Of a DNA stretch of 64,000 nucleotides, positions 41,135 through 49,327 are shown piece after piece. The translations under genes were made by a program, and so were the position numbers. Positions within the stretch are counted from its first letter, which is position 1; each line of letters starts with the position of its first letter. The DNA comes from Ignavibacteriota bacterium. GTDB lineage: Bacteria; Bacteroidota; Ignavibacteria; UBA10030; UBA6906. The stretch lies in assembly GCA_016707525.1 (NCBI GenBank), contig JADJHP010000004.1:248001-312000 (forward strand). Direction: 5' to 3'. The notes below the pieces were generated by a model, which was not told the origin of the DNA, did no database searches, and worked only from the letters and a program-made list of their open reading frames with translations.

Positions 41135-41677
41135 TCAGGATTTCCACTTCACCTCGGAAACGTTCGCAGAATGGTTCGCAAAACGCGCGAGGACGAAAAG
41201 AAGATCGGACAAACGGTTGAGAAAGACCATGCAATCGTCGCCGATATCCTCATTGCGGGACAACCGCACGACCACACGTTCGGCACGGCGGCACACCGTG
41301 CGCGCGAAATGCAGGCGGGCGGCCACAGGTGACCCGCCCGGGAGAATGAAACTCTTCAGGGGTTTGAGCTGCTTTTCGAGCGCATCGATCGTCCCTTCGA
41401 TGAACTCGGCTTCCTTCTTGCCGATCCGCTTCAGGCCCTTGCGTTGGAGCGATCGAGGTGTTGCCAGATCGGCCCCCAGGACGAAGAGCTCGTCCTGAAG
41501 GGTGCCGAGGATATGGTCCAGAGGCTTCCCGATACCATCGGCCCTTACAATGCCGAGCACCGAGTTCAGTTCGTCGACGGTGCCGTACGCCTCGATACGG
41601 AGGGCATCCTTGGGAACGCGCTGTCCCCCGAAGAGCGAAGTGTCGCCCTTATCGCCGGATTTCGTGTAGATTTTCAT
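41135..41677 (-). CDS. Cob(I)alamin adenosyltransferase (PduO type)
   Basis: 180 residues from ATG 41677; MKIYTKSGDKGDTSLFGGQRVPKD is the canonical start with the ATP-binding P-loop-like TKSGDKGxTSL. Further signatures: ALRIEAYGTVDELNSVLG, FILPGGSPVAARLHFARTVCRRAERVVV and FLNRLSDLLFVLAR (the R-R-A-E-R and N-R-L-S-D motifs). Converts cob(I)alamin to adenosylcobalamin. First gene of a run that continues into M28, ABC and M16 genes with short gaps. No B12 riboswitch was seen; the promoter lies so close that the message should be leaderless. Confidence 0.95.
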   Translation of the reverse strand: MKIYTKSGDKGDTSLFGGQRVPKDALRIEAYGTVDELNSVLGIVRADGIGKPLDHILGTLQDELFVLGADLATPRSLQRKGLKRIGKKEAEFIEGTIDALEKQLKPLKSFILPGGSPVAARLHFARTVCRRAERVVVRLSRNEDIGDDCMVFLNRLSDLLFVLARFANHSANVSEVKWKS

Positions 41678-41682
41678 GGCAA

Positions 41683-41711
41683 AATGTATGAAAAACACGA
41701 CTGACAAGCAA
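41683..41711 (-). promoter_or_regulatory. Promoter of the adenosyltransferase operon (leaderless)
   Basis: TTGCTT (41711-41706), 17-nt spacer, TACATT (41688-41683) on the minus strand. Predicted +1 at about 41676, within one base of the ATG at 41677; no SD present. The -35 box overlaps the last T of the upstream gene's terminator. Confidence 0.55.
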
Positions 41712-41746
41712 AAAAACAGGAACAGGGCCGGATGGCCCTGCTCCTG
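41710..41746 (-). terminator. Intrinsic terminator after the Yip1-family gene
   Basis: On the minus strand CAGGAGCAGGGCC, 4-nt loop, GGCCCTGTTCCTG (one G-T pair), then seven T. It isolates the Yip1 gene from the downstream operon. Confidence 0.92.
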
Positions 41747-41767
41747 CTGCATTGGTCTCAGACCAGA

Positions 41768-42358
41768 TCACTGCATCATGCTGCCCATGGCTCCGAAGCC
41801 CAGGATGGCGACCATGATGCCTCCCAGGATCAGAGCGAGGATCGAGTAGATCACCACCAGAACGATGATGGTCACGATCATGTACACGATCGTCTTGTCT
41901 TCCGGGGTCTTCATTGTGTGGGGAAGGCCCAGGAACATGAGGTACAGCCCATACAGCCCGGCAAGGGTCCCGAGCCACGAAATGGCCGGAAGGATGGCCA
42001 GGATACCGCCGACCCACGCCGGCGTGTACGAATAGGCAACGGTCTGCAGTGCACGGCCGAAGTTCTTCTGCGACCCGAAATTCGGGGCGAGATAGTCCAT
42101 GACCAACGCCGTCAGGTAGACACCCACGACCGCCGTGATGAATGTTACGATGCCGGTTCCGATGCCAAATGTGAGCGAGGCGCCGAACGGTCCGCCGATC
42201 AGGCCCGTTCCGATGACCGTCGCGGCTGCGGGTACCGCCGCGAGGGGAATCACATAGCCCGTGAGGATGGCCGTCGGATTCGCTTCTTCAGCAGCGATCA
42301 CGGGCCATTCGGTCTTGGGTGTCATGATGATGTTCTTGACACGGTCGACAAGATTCAT
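41768..42358 (-). CDS. Yip1-family inner-membrane protein
   Basis: 196 residues with five hydrophobic segments (e.g. AILTGYVIPLAAVPAAATVIG, GIVTFITAVVGVYLTALVMDYLA, TIVYMIVTIIVLVVIYSILALILGG). N-terminus MNLVDRVKNIIMTPKTEWPVIAAEEA and the internal NFGRALQTVAYSYTPAWVGGIL are the usual features of bacterial Yip1 (DUF1282-like) proteins, function unknown. Perfect SD AGGAGG before the ATG, a good promoter 75 nt upstream and a strong terminator: a single-gene unit. Confidence 0.8.
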   Translation of the reverse strand: MNLVDRVKNIIMTPKTEWPVIAAEEANPTAILTGYVIPLAAVPAAATVIGTGLIGGPFGASLTFGIGTGIVTFITAVVGVYLTALVMDYLAPNFGSQKNFGRALQTVAYSYTPAWVGGILAILPAISWLGTLAGLYGLYLMFLGLPHTMKTPEDKTIVYMIVTIIVLVVIYSILALILGGIMVAILGFGAMGSMMQ

Positions 42359-42439
42359 GTTACCTCCTGATGAGAGACGTGTGTGAAGTGGAAGGGGTGT
42401 CTGGAACCGATGCTTGATGGACTGCCGGAAAGTTGGGAC

Positions 42440-42468
42440 AATATAGCATGCCGGGATCGATTCCGCAA
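42440..42468 (-). promoter_or_regulatory. Promoter of the Yip1-family gene
   Basis: TTGCGG (42468-42463), 17-nt spacer, TATATT (42445-42440) on the minus strand; leader about 75 nt. Confidence 0.65.
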
Positions 42469-42637
42469 GAGAATTGCATGCAAGAGGCTGAATCGAGGGG
42501 GGGGAAAATGGATGACTCCCTGCGTCCGGTTTTCGGCTGTTGCCACGACATCCTTGTCGATGCAGCTTGGACGCAGGGAGTCAGAGCTCCTGTGACTTCA
42601 TTATCGGCACAATGCGGGAGATCTTTAGCCCGCCCGG

Positions 42638-42666
42638 TTGATTCTTGCAGCCGAACCCGTTACCAT
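42638..42666 (+). promoter_or_regulatory. Promoter of the six-hairpin glycosidase gene
   Basis: TTGATT (42638-42643), 17-nt spacer, TACCAT (42661-42666); predicted start near 42673, leader about 31 nt. The rest of the 42359-42703 gap shows no gene; I see only these two promoters in it. Confidence 0.5.
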
Positions 42667-42703
42667 TCCTGTCCATTTTACCGCGAAACATCAAGGACCA
42701 CAG

Positions 42704-45106
42704 GTGGCACAGGATCTTTTCAGGCTTCAGGGGCTCGAACCGCCCGCAGGCGATCTCGGCATCAGGCCGGGTGTCTCCACGTGCAGGGCGATCTGGACCC
42801 TCCCCCTTCCCAACGAAAGCGGAGCTCCGGCTCATCGCATCATTCATGCCCGCACCCTGCAGCTCCATGCCCAGGCGAAGCTGAAACGGCTTGGACTCCG
42901 GCGGTCGCTCGGATACCACAAGTGCGGCAGTCACGCTGAACACGACTGGGTCAGGTCCCTCCGTATTCTCATCTGGAACGGGAGCGGATGGACCGTTCAC
43001 CTGCACCTCACGGATCTTCCCCGGCCCGACGAGGGGGCGATGTTCTGGATCGACCTCAGCGGCATTGCGACATCGGCCGCACTGTTCGAGATCCGCGAAG
43101 GTGTCTCGGACCGATGGTGGCCTTCGTGGAATCTGTGCTCCGGGTCGATGGTGCTCGAGGGCGAGCCTCCGGCCTCTCCCCCGCTGCGGGGCGAACGCGC
43201 GATCGCACCCACTGTCGGACCTCTCGACCGCATGCCCTCCGGCATCACCGCTTCGCTGGCGAACGGCGAGGTCCGGTTCCGCAGCAAGTTCATGGAGGCG
43301 GGGTTCTGCCTGCGGCGCGCAGGACTATCGTACCTGGCGCTCGACGATGAAGGCCGGGGCAGGACTTCCGTGAACCTCCTTCGCATGAGCCCGGGCATTT
43401 CCGTGCAGGGCTTCTTCCTTCATCCCGTTGGCACGGGCCCCACGATGGCGCCATCCATCCGCTACGCGGTGGAGGGAACAACGCATGTCGAACAGAATAT
43501 CGTGACCTACAGGGTCCGCACCGAGGACGGGAGCCAGGAATACCGGGCACGATGGGAGATCCATGAGGACGGGATCGAACTCACCCTGACCCGATCGGGT
43601 CGTGAAGATATGCGCGCGTGGGACAGCAGCGCATGGACGATCGGACTCGATCCCCGGGCTTCAGCCACGAGCGGCCTCGGCATGATCACCCGCGAAGGTG
43701 AATCGGGGACCATGCAGCTTCCGGTGATCCTCCACGCCCCGGGTTTCGGGAGTCTCGAGGCACGGGTGCGGACAGGATCCGCGTTGTGGCGTTCTGATGC
43801 ATTCCGTCCCGCCGATCTCGCACTCCATCAGATAAAGCTCGGGGAGGTGCCACAGCCCGAAGGCGACTATCTGCTCTTGAAGGGAGCGCATTCGGCTGTC
43901 ATCCGGCTTCAGGCCCGGCAATTCGGCCCTGCGTTGCGTGATGATGCACCCGAAGAGGTCCGCCGCGCCGTGAGCCGTTGCACCATCACCGCATTCTCGT
44001 ATCGGCCGGACACGGGCACACTGAGCAACAACGGCAACTCCATGCATTGTCCGCTCTGCATGGACAATTGGTCGGCGCTCGCGCGGCAGGCCGGAGAGTT
44101 GGCACCGGGGATCTCGGCCATCGGCCTGCTCCGGGATTCCGTCGAGCGGTGGCTTGATGGAGGGCCCGGGTATGCAAGTGGAGGGCTTCTGGCGAGCGGT
44201 GAGCCACATGTGGCCGAGGACGAATACCTCATGACGGGGGCGGCGGGGCTGCTCGGGGCCGCGGAATTGCTCGAGCTGCAGGGGTCCGCGGAATGGTTGC
44301 AGCACTTCGGACCGCAGATCGGGCGGCAGTTGTCGGCGATGCGTGCGCGCGATCTCGATGGCGATGGACTTGTCGAGAGCCGCTACCGGCTGGGCATCAG
44401 CGGAGAGCATCAATGGGCGACATGCTTTTACGATGTGATCTCGATCGGTTGGAAGTGCACCTTCTCCAACGCTCTATTATATAAGGCACTCCGCACACTC
44501 GCCCGTACACTTCCGGTGCATGGCAGGGCAGATCTGGCAGACGGGCTCGACGCGTGGGCCGATCGCCTCAAAGAGAATTTCCTTCCGGCCTTCTTCAATC
44601 CGGCGACCGGCTGGTTGGCCGGATGGCGATGCAAAGAGGGGCGCCTTCACGACCACGCCTTCATAACGATCAACGGTGCTGCAGTGGCGAGCGGTGTCGT
44701 GGACATGCCGCAGGCACGGAGCATCATGGAACGCATCTGGAACGAGGCGATCCGGGTCGGGCTCCCCTATCAATGGGGCATGCCCGCAAGTCTCTGGCCG
44801 ATCCCTGACGAGGACCTGCCGGAGATCCAGCAGGGATTTCCTTTCGGGTTCTATGCCAATGGTGGACTGAGCACGGCACAGACACGGCATGTCGTTGCGG
44901 CGTTGTATCGTGTCGGGATGCACCAGGAGGCCGACGAGATCCTCCGCAGGATATGCGCGGGGCTGGCGGATGGACAGCTCTTCGGCGGAGCGAAGTCGGG
45001 CGTCGACTGGCGCACCTGGGATGGCTGGCCGTGGGGGTACGAAGGATTGTTGACGGATCAGTTCGGGATACTTGCCGTGGGGATGGAACGGTACAACAGG
45101 AAGTGA
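42704..45106 (+). CDS. Six-hairpin glycosidase-like protein, cytosolic
   Basis: 800 residues from GTG 42704, which has AAGGA 6 nt upstream; the in-frame TTG at 42638 is the -35 box of the likely promoter. N-terminal half (to about 420) looks like a beta-sandwich (IWTLPLPNES, RVRTEDGSQEYRARWEIHEDGIELTL). The C-terminal half is an (alpha/alpha)6 barrel: EDEYLMTGAAGLLGAAELLE, RDLDGDGLVESRYRLGISGEHQW, YDVISIGWKCTFSNALLYKALRTLA, FFNPATGWLAGWR, YQWGMPASLWPIPDEDLPEI, FPFGFYANGGLS, ending VDWRTWDGWPWGYEGLL. Candidate acids are in DGDGLVE and the late DWRTWDG. No signal peptide, so an intracellular oligosaccharide hydrolase or phosphorylase is possible. No GH number assigned. Confidence 0.75.
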   Translation: MAQDLFRLQGLEPPAGDLGIRPGVSTCRAIWTLPLPNESGAPAHRIIHARTLQLHAQAKLKRLGLRRSLGYHKCGSHAEHDWVRSLRILIWNGSGWTVHLHLTDLPRPDEGAMFWIDLSGIATSAALFEIREGVSDRWWPSWNLCSGSMVLEGEPPASPPLRGERAIAPTVGPLDRMPSGITASLANGEVRFRSKFMEAGFCLRRAGLSYLALDDEGRGRTSVNLLRMSPGISVQGFFLHPVGTGPTMAPSIRYAVEGTTHVEQNIVTYRVRTEDGSQEYRARWEIHEDGIELTLTRSGREDMRAWDSSAWTIGLDPRASATSGLGMITREGESGTMQLPVILHAPGFGSLEARVRTGSALWRSDAFRPADLALHQIKLGEVPQPEGDYLLLKGAHSAVIRLQARQFGPALRDDAPEEVRRAVSRCTITAFSYRPDTGTLSNNGNSMHCPLCMDNWSALARQAGELAPGISAIGLLRDSVERWLDGGPGYASGGLLASGEPHVAEDEYLMTGAAGLLGAAELLELQGSAEWLQHFGPQIGRQLSAMRARDLDGDGLVESRYRLGISGEHQWATCFYDVISIGWKCTFSNALLYKALRTLARTLPVHGRADLADGLDAWADRLKENFLPAFFNPATGWLAGWRCKEGRLHDHAFITINGAAVASGVVDMPQARSIMERIWNEAIRVGLPYQWGMPASLWPIPDEDLPEIQQGFPFGFYANGGLSTAQTRHVVAALYRVGMHQEADEILRRICAGLADGQLFGGAKSGVDWRTWDGWPWGYEGLLTDQFGILAVGMERYNRK

Positions 45107-45116
45107 TGGGGATCGT

Positions 45117-45676
45117 TCACCCGAACAGATGCGTGATGAGGATGCGGAACGCGATGACGATCAGGATGATCCCGCCCACGATCTCGGCTTTCGCGCCGAC
45201 ATGCGCGTGGAATCGTCGGCCGATCGAGACCGCGAGGACGCAGACGGCCCAGGTCACGACACCGATGATGACGCTTGGCCAGAGGATCTCCGTATTGAGC
45301 AGTGCAAGGCTCAAGCCCACGGCGAGAGCATCGATGCTGGTCGCAACCGCGAGGGCCATGAGCGTGAGGCCGCGTGACGGGTCGCGGCCATCGAAAGTCT
45401 CCGGATCGCCGGAAGAGCCCCAGATCATCCGTACGCCGACCGCGGAGAGGAGTGCGAAAGCCACCCAGTGATCCACCGCGACGATCACAGGTGCCAGAGC
45501 CAGGCCTGCCGCCCAACCGATGACAGGCATCAGGAATTGAAAGAGTCCGAAGTGAAATGACAGCCGGAATGCTGCACGCCGGTCCGTAACGGCGCCGTGG
45601 CGGCAGCAGAGAGGGTGACCGCGAACGCATCGATCGACAATGCGACAGCGAGAAAGAGTATTTCGAGGATCGACAT
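45117..45676 (-). CDS. mntP: Putative manganese efflux pump MntP (frame broken near 45595)
   Basis: ATG 45676 opens MSILEILFLAVALSIDAFAVTLSAAA, the MntP N-terminus with its conserved Asp in ALSIDAFAV. At minus-strand ACGGCGCC near 45595 the frame changes; adding one G (ACGGGCGCC) continues as TGAVTDRRAAFRLSFHFGLFQFLMPVIGWAAG and then the second repeat LALAVATSIDALAVGLSLALL with the second conserved Asp. Repaired length 186 residues, normal for the family, six TM helices. Exports Mn(II) across the inner membrane. No yybP-ykoY riboswitch fits in the 89-nt upstream gap. The missing base lies in a G run, so sequence error is likely. Confidence 0.85.
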
Positions 45677-45765
45677 GGGGTACCATGGTCATGAGTTTTT
45701 GGTAAAAATGCAACCACCACCCATGTGTTTTCGTACACCAGGAACATCATCAGACGGAGCAACGA

Positions 45766-46455
45766 ATGCGCAAACGTTTCTACATACTTCTTGGCCTGTT
45801 GGCGATCCCGGTTGGTGCCGGCGCCCAAACCTGGCAGGGCGGGATCGATTTCCTGCTGGGCTCTCCACAGAAGGAATTCCGCAAAAATGTGGACCGGCTC
45901 GGGGTGGGCGTCACGCTCAATGCGGGGTATGCCCCGGAGGGAACCCCGGTGATGCTGGGCCTCGAATTCGGTTTCATGAACTACGGCTCGAGCGAGCGGC
46001 GCGAGCCGTTCAGCACCACCATCCCTGATGTCTTTGTGCGGGTCTCCACGACCAACAATTTCATCCTCGGCCATGCGATCCTCCGGCTTCAGCCGAACAC
46101 CGGTATCTTCCGGCCGTACCTGCAGGGTATGCTCGGATTCAACTACCTGTTCACCGAAACGAAGATCGAGAACGAGAACAATGTTGGACAGGAGGTAGCG
46201 AGCAGCACCAACCTGTCGGATGGGGCCTTCAGTTACGGAGGCGGTGCAGGATTGATGTTCATGGTGTATCAGCCCGGCGACGGATCGGTGTCCGATGTGT
46301 ATCTCGACCTCGGCGCGCGGTACATCTTTGGGGGCGAGGCGGAATACCTGAAGGAAGGATCGGTCCGGAATGTCAATGGCCGTGTGGCGTACGACTCGTA
46401 CACATCGGCCACGGACCTGCTCGAACTCCAGATCGGGGTAACGGTTCGCTTCTAA
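45766..46455 (+). CDS. Outer-membrane beta-barrel protein
   Basis: 229 residues. Signal peptide MRKRFYILLGLLAIPVGAGAQ; the rest alternates polar and aromatic residues in strands (TLNAGYAPEGTPVMLGLEFGFMNYG, FRPYLQGMLGFNYLF, DVYLDLGARYIFG) and ends LLELQIGVTVRF, with the terminal Phe used by BAM. It resembles OmpW/outer_membrane_beta-barrel (OMP_b-brl) proteins of eight strands. Role unknown. Divergent from mntP with a gap of 89 nt, convergent with the hybrid kinase gene, from which a strong hairpin separates it. Confidence 0.8.
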   Translation: MRKRFYILLGLLAIPVGAGAQTWQGGIDFLLGSPQKEFRKNVDRLGVGVTLNAGYAPEGTPVMLGLEFGFMNYGSSERREPFSTTIPDVFVRVSTTNNFILGHAILRLQPNTGIFRPYLQGMLGFNYLFTETKIENENNVGQEVASSTNLSDGAFSYGGGAGLMFMVYQPGDGSVSDVYLDLGARYIFGGEAEYLKEGSVRNVNGRVAYDSYTSATDLLELQIGVTVRF

Positions 46456-46477
46456 GCGGCTGGCGATAGGCTGTCAA

Positions 46478-46509
46478 CACACAGGGCTCCCCGCGGGGAG
46501 CCCTGTGTG
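46478..46509. terminator. 32-bp perfect palindrome terminator between convergent genes
   Basis: CACACAGGGCTCCCCG followed at once by its complement; stem up to 16 bp. It lies between two converging stop codons (46455 and 46539) and lacks long T runs, so likely a bidirectional terminator. Confidence 0.7.
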
Positions 46510-46538
46510 CGTTTCCGACATCGCATACCGCCGTCCGT

Positions 46539-48686
46539 TCAGCCGGGTTCAGTGACCTCCACGGGACTATGGAGGACCTCATGCAGTGTGCGGAGGAGTG
46601 TCTCGGTCGTGTACGGCTTCTCAATGAACGGCACATCGCGCAGTGTCATCGCCCCCATGCGCTTCTCATTGGAATTCAGGCCACTGCAGGCGATCACCTT
46701 CACCTCGGGATTCATGCGCTGCAACGCGCGGATGGTCGCCGCCCCATCAAGGTAGGGCATCACAATGTCCGTCAGTACGACGGAGATCTCATCCCCATGC
46801 TTTGAGTACAGCGCCAGAGCTTCGGTCCCCTCATCCGCCGTGAGCACATTGTACCCATGGCTGAGCAAGGTAAGCCTCGTGATCTCACGAACGATCCTCT
46901 CATCATCCACCACGAGGACCGTTTCCCCGTTCCCATTCTGCGGGGGAGCATCTTCGTGGCGGATATGCATACCATCGGATGCGTCGACCGCAGGGATGTA
47001 CACCTCGAAGGTCGTACCAACACCCACCTGGCTGCGTACCCGGACGAATCCTTCATGGCCGCGCACGATCGCGAGCACGGTGGAGAGGCCGAGGCCGGTC
47101 CCTTTCCCGACCTCCTTCGTGGTGAAAAAGGGCTCGAAGATCTTGTCCACGACCTCGGGGGGAATGCCGGAGCCGGTATCGCTCGCGCGGACCAGCACAT
47201 AGTCCCCCGGTTTCGCCTCCGGGTTCAGTGCTGCGTATTGTTCATCCAGCGTCACCGCCTCAACACTCAGCCGCAACGTACCGCCCGACGGCATTGCGTC
47301 CCGGGCATTCACGCACAAATTCAGGAGCACCTGATGGAGCTGTGTGGCGTCGCCCTTGACGCAGGGGAGCTGCGAGGGCGTGTTCATCTCGAACGTGATA
47401 TTCTTGGGGAACGATTGGTCCACGATCTTCTGCATCTCGCGGATGAGGTGGCGCGGCTGCAGCACCATCCGTTCGCCCTGGACACCCCGGGCAAACATCA
47501 GGACCTGCTTCACCATATCGGCCCCCCGCCGCGCAGACTCCTCGATCATCCCGAGCATTTTCAAGCTGTCCGGATCCTTCATCTTCTCTTTGAAGATCGA
47601 CATCGAGAGAAGGACCGGAGAGAGGACATTGTTCAGGTCGTGCGCTATACCGCCGGCAAGTGTGCCGATGCTTTCCATGCGCTGCGCACGCAGGAATTGC
47701 CCCTCCAGCTTCTTCTTCTGGGAGACGTCGGTCGAGATGGTCAGGATCGACTTCGGCTCGCCCTTCTCATCCCGCACAAGGGTCCAACTCGTCTGAATGA
47801 TGACCGCGGTGCCATCCTTCGTCACCTGTTCCATCTCACCTGACCAACGGCCATCCTCGAGCAACCTGACCCGGGCTTCGATCGTCACTTTGTCGTGATC
47901 GTTCAGGAACAGGCTGGTCACCCCACGTCCGACGCTTTCTGCCGCCGACCAGCCATAGAGTTTCTCGGCGCTTTTGTTCCAGTACAAGACCTCATGGTCC
48001 GTGCCGGTGACCACGATCGCGTCATGGGCCAGATCGAGCAGGGCCGCCTGTTCGGCGATCCGCTCTTCGGCGCGGCGGCGTTCCTCCATCTCTCCGCTCA
48101 GGGCAGCGGTCCGTTCTTCGACCACCTGTTCGAGATTCTCGCTGATGAGAGCGAGTTCGTCACGTGCACTGGCAACCTCACGGGAATGCCGGAACTGCGT
48201 CTCATAGGTCGTCAGGAAGAAGCTGAGCATCTGCAGGCGGTTCGCCTGGATGACGTAATCCTTCCCCCGGTATGAGACCTCAAGCGCTTCCACCGCTTCG
48301 CGGCGCAGGCGGTGGGCCGCTGATGCCAGGATCTGTTTCACCCGGACGATCAGGTCCTTCGGATCCCAGGGTTTCATGATATAGTTATCGGCCCCCACGG
48401 ACAGGCCACTCAGGACATCGGCCGGGTCCGCCTGAGAGGTGAGGAGGGCCACCAGGCACTTGGGCATCGTCGCGGATTGCCTGATCTTCCGGCACAGGGT
48501 GTAGCCGTCCATCTCCGGCATCATCACGTCGCTGATGACGAGGTCCACGGCATTCTGTTCAAGGAACGACAGTGCACTCATGCCATTGTCGGCCGCGTGT
48601 ACCGTGTATCCCGCCTGTTCCAGGACGAACTGCAACTTCATTGCCTGGATCGGCTCATCTTCAACGATCAGAATGCTTTGTTTCAT
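46539..48686 (-). CDS. Hybrid histidine kinase: receiver-PAS-HisKA-HATPase-receiver
   Basis: 715 residues, no TM. N-terminal receiver (ILIVEDEP, phospho-Asp in LVISDVMMPEMDG, Lys in YIMKPWDPKD); coiled coil about 175-215; PAS (LLDLAHDAIVVTGTDHEVLYWNKSAEKLYGWS ... LTISTDVSQKK); HisKA of the NtrB-like class with GGIAHDLNNVLSP; HATPase_c (N box VLLNLCVNARDAMPSGG, G1 ASDTGSGIP, G2 GKGTGLGLST); C-terminal receiver (VLVVDDERIV, Asp in VLTDIVMPYLDG, Lys in FIEKPYT). Both receivers keep their acid pockets. Input comes through the first receiver, so it sits inside a relay. Its ATG overlaps the Hpt gene's stop (ATGA). Confidence 0.93.
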   Translation of the reverse strand: MKQSILIVEDEPIQAMKLQFVLEQAGYTVHAADNGMSALSFLEQNAVDLVISDVMMPEMDGYTLCRKIRQSATMPKCLVALLTSQADPADVLSGLSVGADNYIMKPWDPKDLIVRVKQILASAAHRLRREAVEALEVSYRGKDYVIQANRLQMLSFFLTTYETQFRHSREVASARDELALISENLEQVVEERTAALSGEMEERRRAEERIAEQAALLDLAHDAIVVTGTDHEVLYWNKSAEKLYGWSAAESVGRGVTSLFLNDHDKVTIEARVRLLEDGRWSGEMEQVTKDGTAVIIQTSWTLVRDEKGEPKSILTISTDVSQKKKLEGQFLRAQRMESIGTLAGGIAHDLNNVLSPVLLSMSIFKEKMKDPDSLKMLGMIEESARRGADMVKQVLMFARGVQGERMVLQPRHLIREMQKIVDQSFPKNITFEMNTPSQLPCVKGDATQLHQVLLNLCVNARDAMPSGGTLRLSVEAVTLDEQYAALNPEAKPGDYVLVRASDTGSGIPPEVVDKIFEPFFTTKEVGKGTGLGLSTVLAIVRGHEGFVRVRSQVGVGTTFEVYIPAVDASDGMHIRHEDAPPQNGNGETVLVVDDERIVREITRLTLLSHGYNVLTADEGTEALALYSKHGDEISVVLTDIVMPYLDGAATIRALQRMNPEVKVIACSGLNSNEKRMGAMTLRDVPFIEKPYTTETLLRTLHEVLHSPVEVTEPG

Positions 48687-48970
48687 GAGACACCTCTTCC
48701 TTCTGCTAGCGTAGCTTCTGCGAGAGCGGAGAGTTCGAGGTTCAGCCGATGAACCTCCGTAGTGAGTTGCGCAACGAGATCCGGCACGCCGTCAAGGGTC
48801 CCGTCCCGTCCCGCCTTTTCCAGAGCGAATGCTACCGTGGAGGCCGCGGTCGCACAGATACTGGCGGCCGCTCCTTTGAGTGTGTGGGCCGACGTCCTCA
48901 GGGCCCATGCATCACCGCTGGCGACCATCAGAAGACTCAGGACACATAGTGAGGTACGATTTCCTGACAT
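48683..48970 (-). CDS. Short Hpt-domain protein
   Basis: 95 residues from ATG 48970 (GGAAAGG 5 nt upstream). The phospho-His site is intact: RTSAHTLKGAAASICATAAS, followed by the rest of a four-helix Hpt (STVAFALEKAGRDG, VPDLVAQLTTEVHRLNLELSALA). The first helix normally preceding AHTLKG is replaced by a short hydrophobic stretch (SLCVLSLLMVASGDAWAL), so the protein is at the lower size limit and may be the remnant of a longer kinase. Translationally coupled to the hybrid kinase that follows, with which it could exchange phosphoryl groups. Confidence 0.7.
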   Translation of the reverse strand: MSGNRTSLCVLSLLMVASGDAWALRTSAHTLKGAAASICATAASTVAFALEKAGRDGTLDGVPDLVAQLTTEVHRLNLELSALAEATLAEGRGVS

Positions 48971-49195
48971 AAGCCTTTCCGGGGCGAATCCGCAGAGAAA
49001 CACGCGAATTCCATGCCAGAGCAAAAACGGGGCATGAGGGGCCAGAAGGGCAGGTCAGAAACTCAGGTAACCGGCAGGTATACAACCATTTGTAGAAATA
49101 GACGCATTGGACCAGGGGGGGGTGACGGGTCACATGGGTCAGAAATCGGGGAATTTCGAAGGGGCGGACGATGGGCCATCGGCAACACGTATACT

Positions 49196-49327
49196 ACTGT
49201 AGGAGCCACTGTGGGGGCCAACGTAGGGGCCAGCGTAGGGGCCAGTGTAGGGGCCAGTGTAGGGGCCACTGCAGGGGCCAGTGTAGGGGCCAGCAGGGGT
49301 CACAGTGTAGGGGCCAGTGTAGGGGCC
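49196..49327. repeat. 12-bp minisatellite, about 11 imperfect units
   Basis: Consensus unit AGTGTAGGGGCC with substitutions (ACTGTGGGGGCC, AACGTAGGGGCC, AGCGTAGGGGCC, ACTGCAGGGGCC) and one rearranged unit (AGCAGGGGTCAC). The array runs without a break into the left arm of the palindrome at 49316-49349, whose arm has the same sequence. Unit length is a multiple of three, which creates spurious open frames on both strands. The rest of the 48971-49388 gap holds no gene I can support. Confidence 0.9.

Noticed and set aside
42638..42703. TTG start of the glycosidase gene
   Set aside because: This TTG is the -35 box of a 17-nt-spaced promoter; GTG 42704 has a proper SD.
45677..45765. yybP-ykoY manganese riboswitch for mntP
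   Set aside because: The divergent gap is only 89 nt and no paired helices of that class can be drawn.
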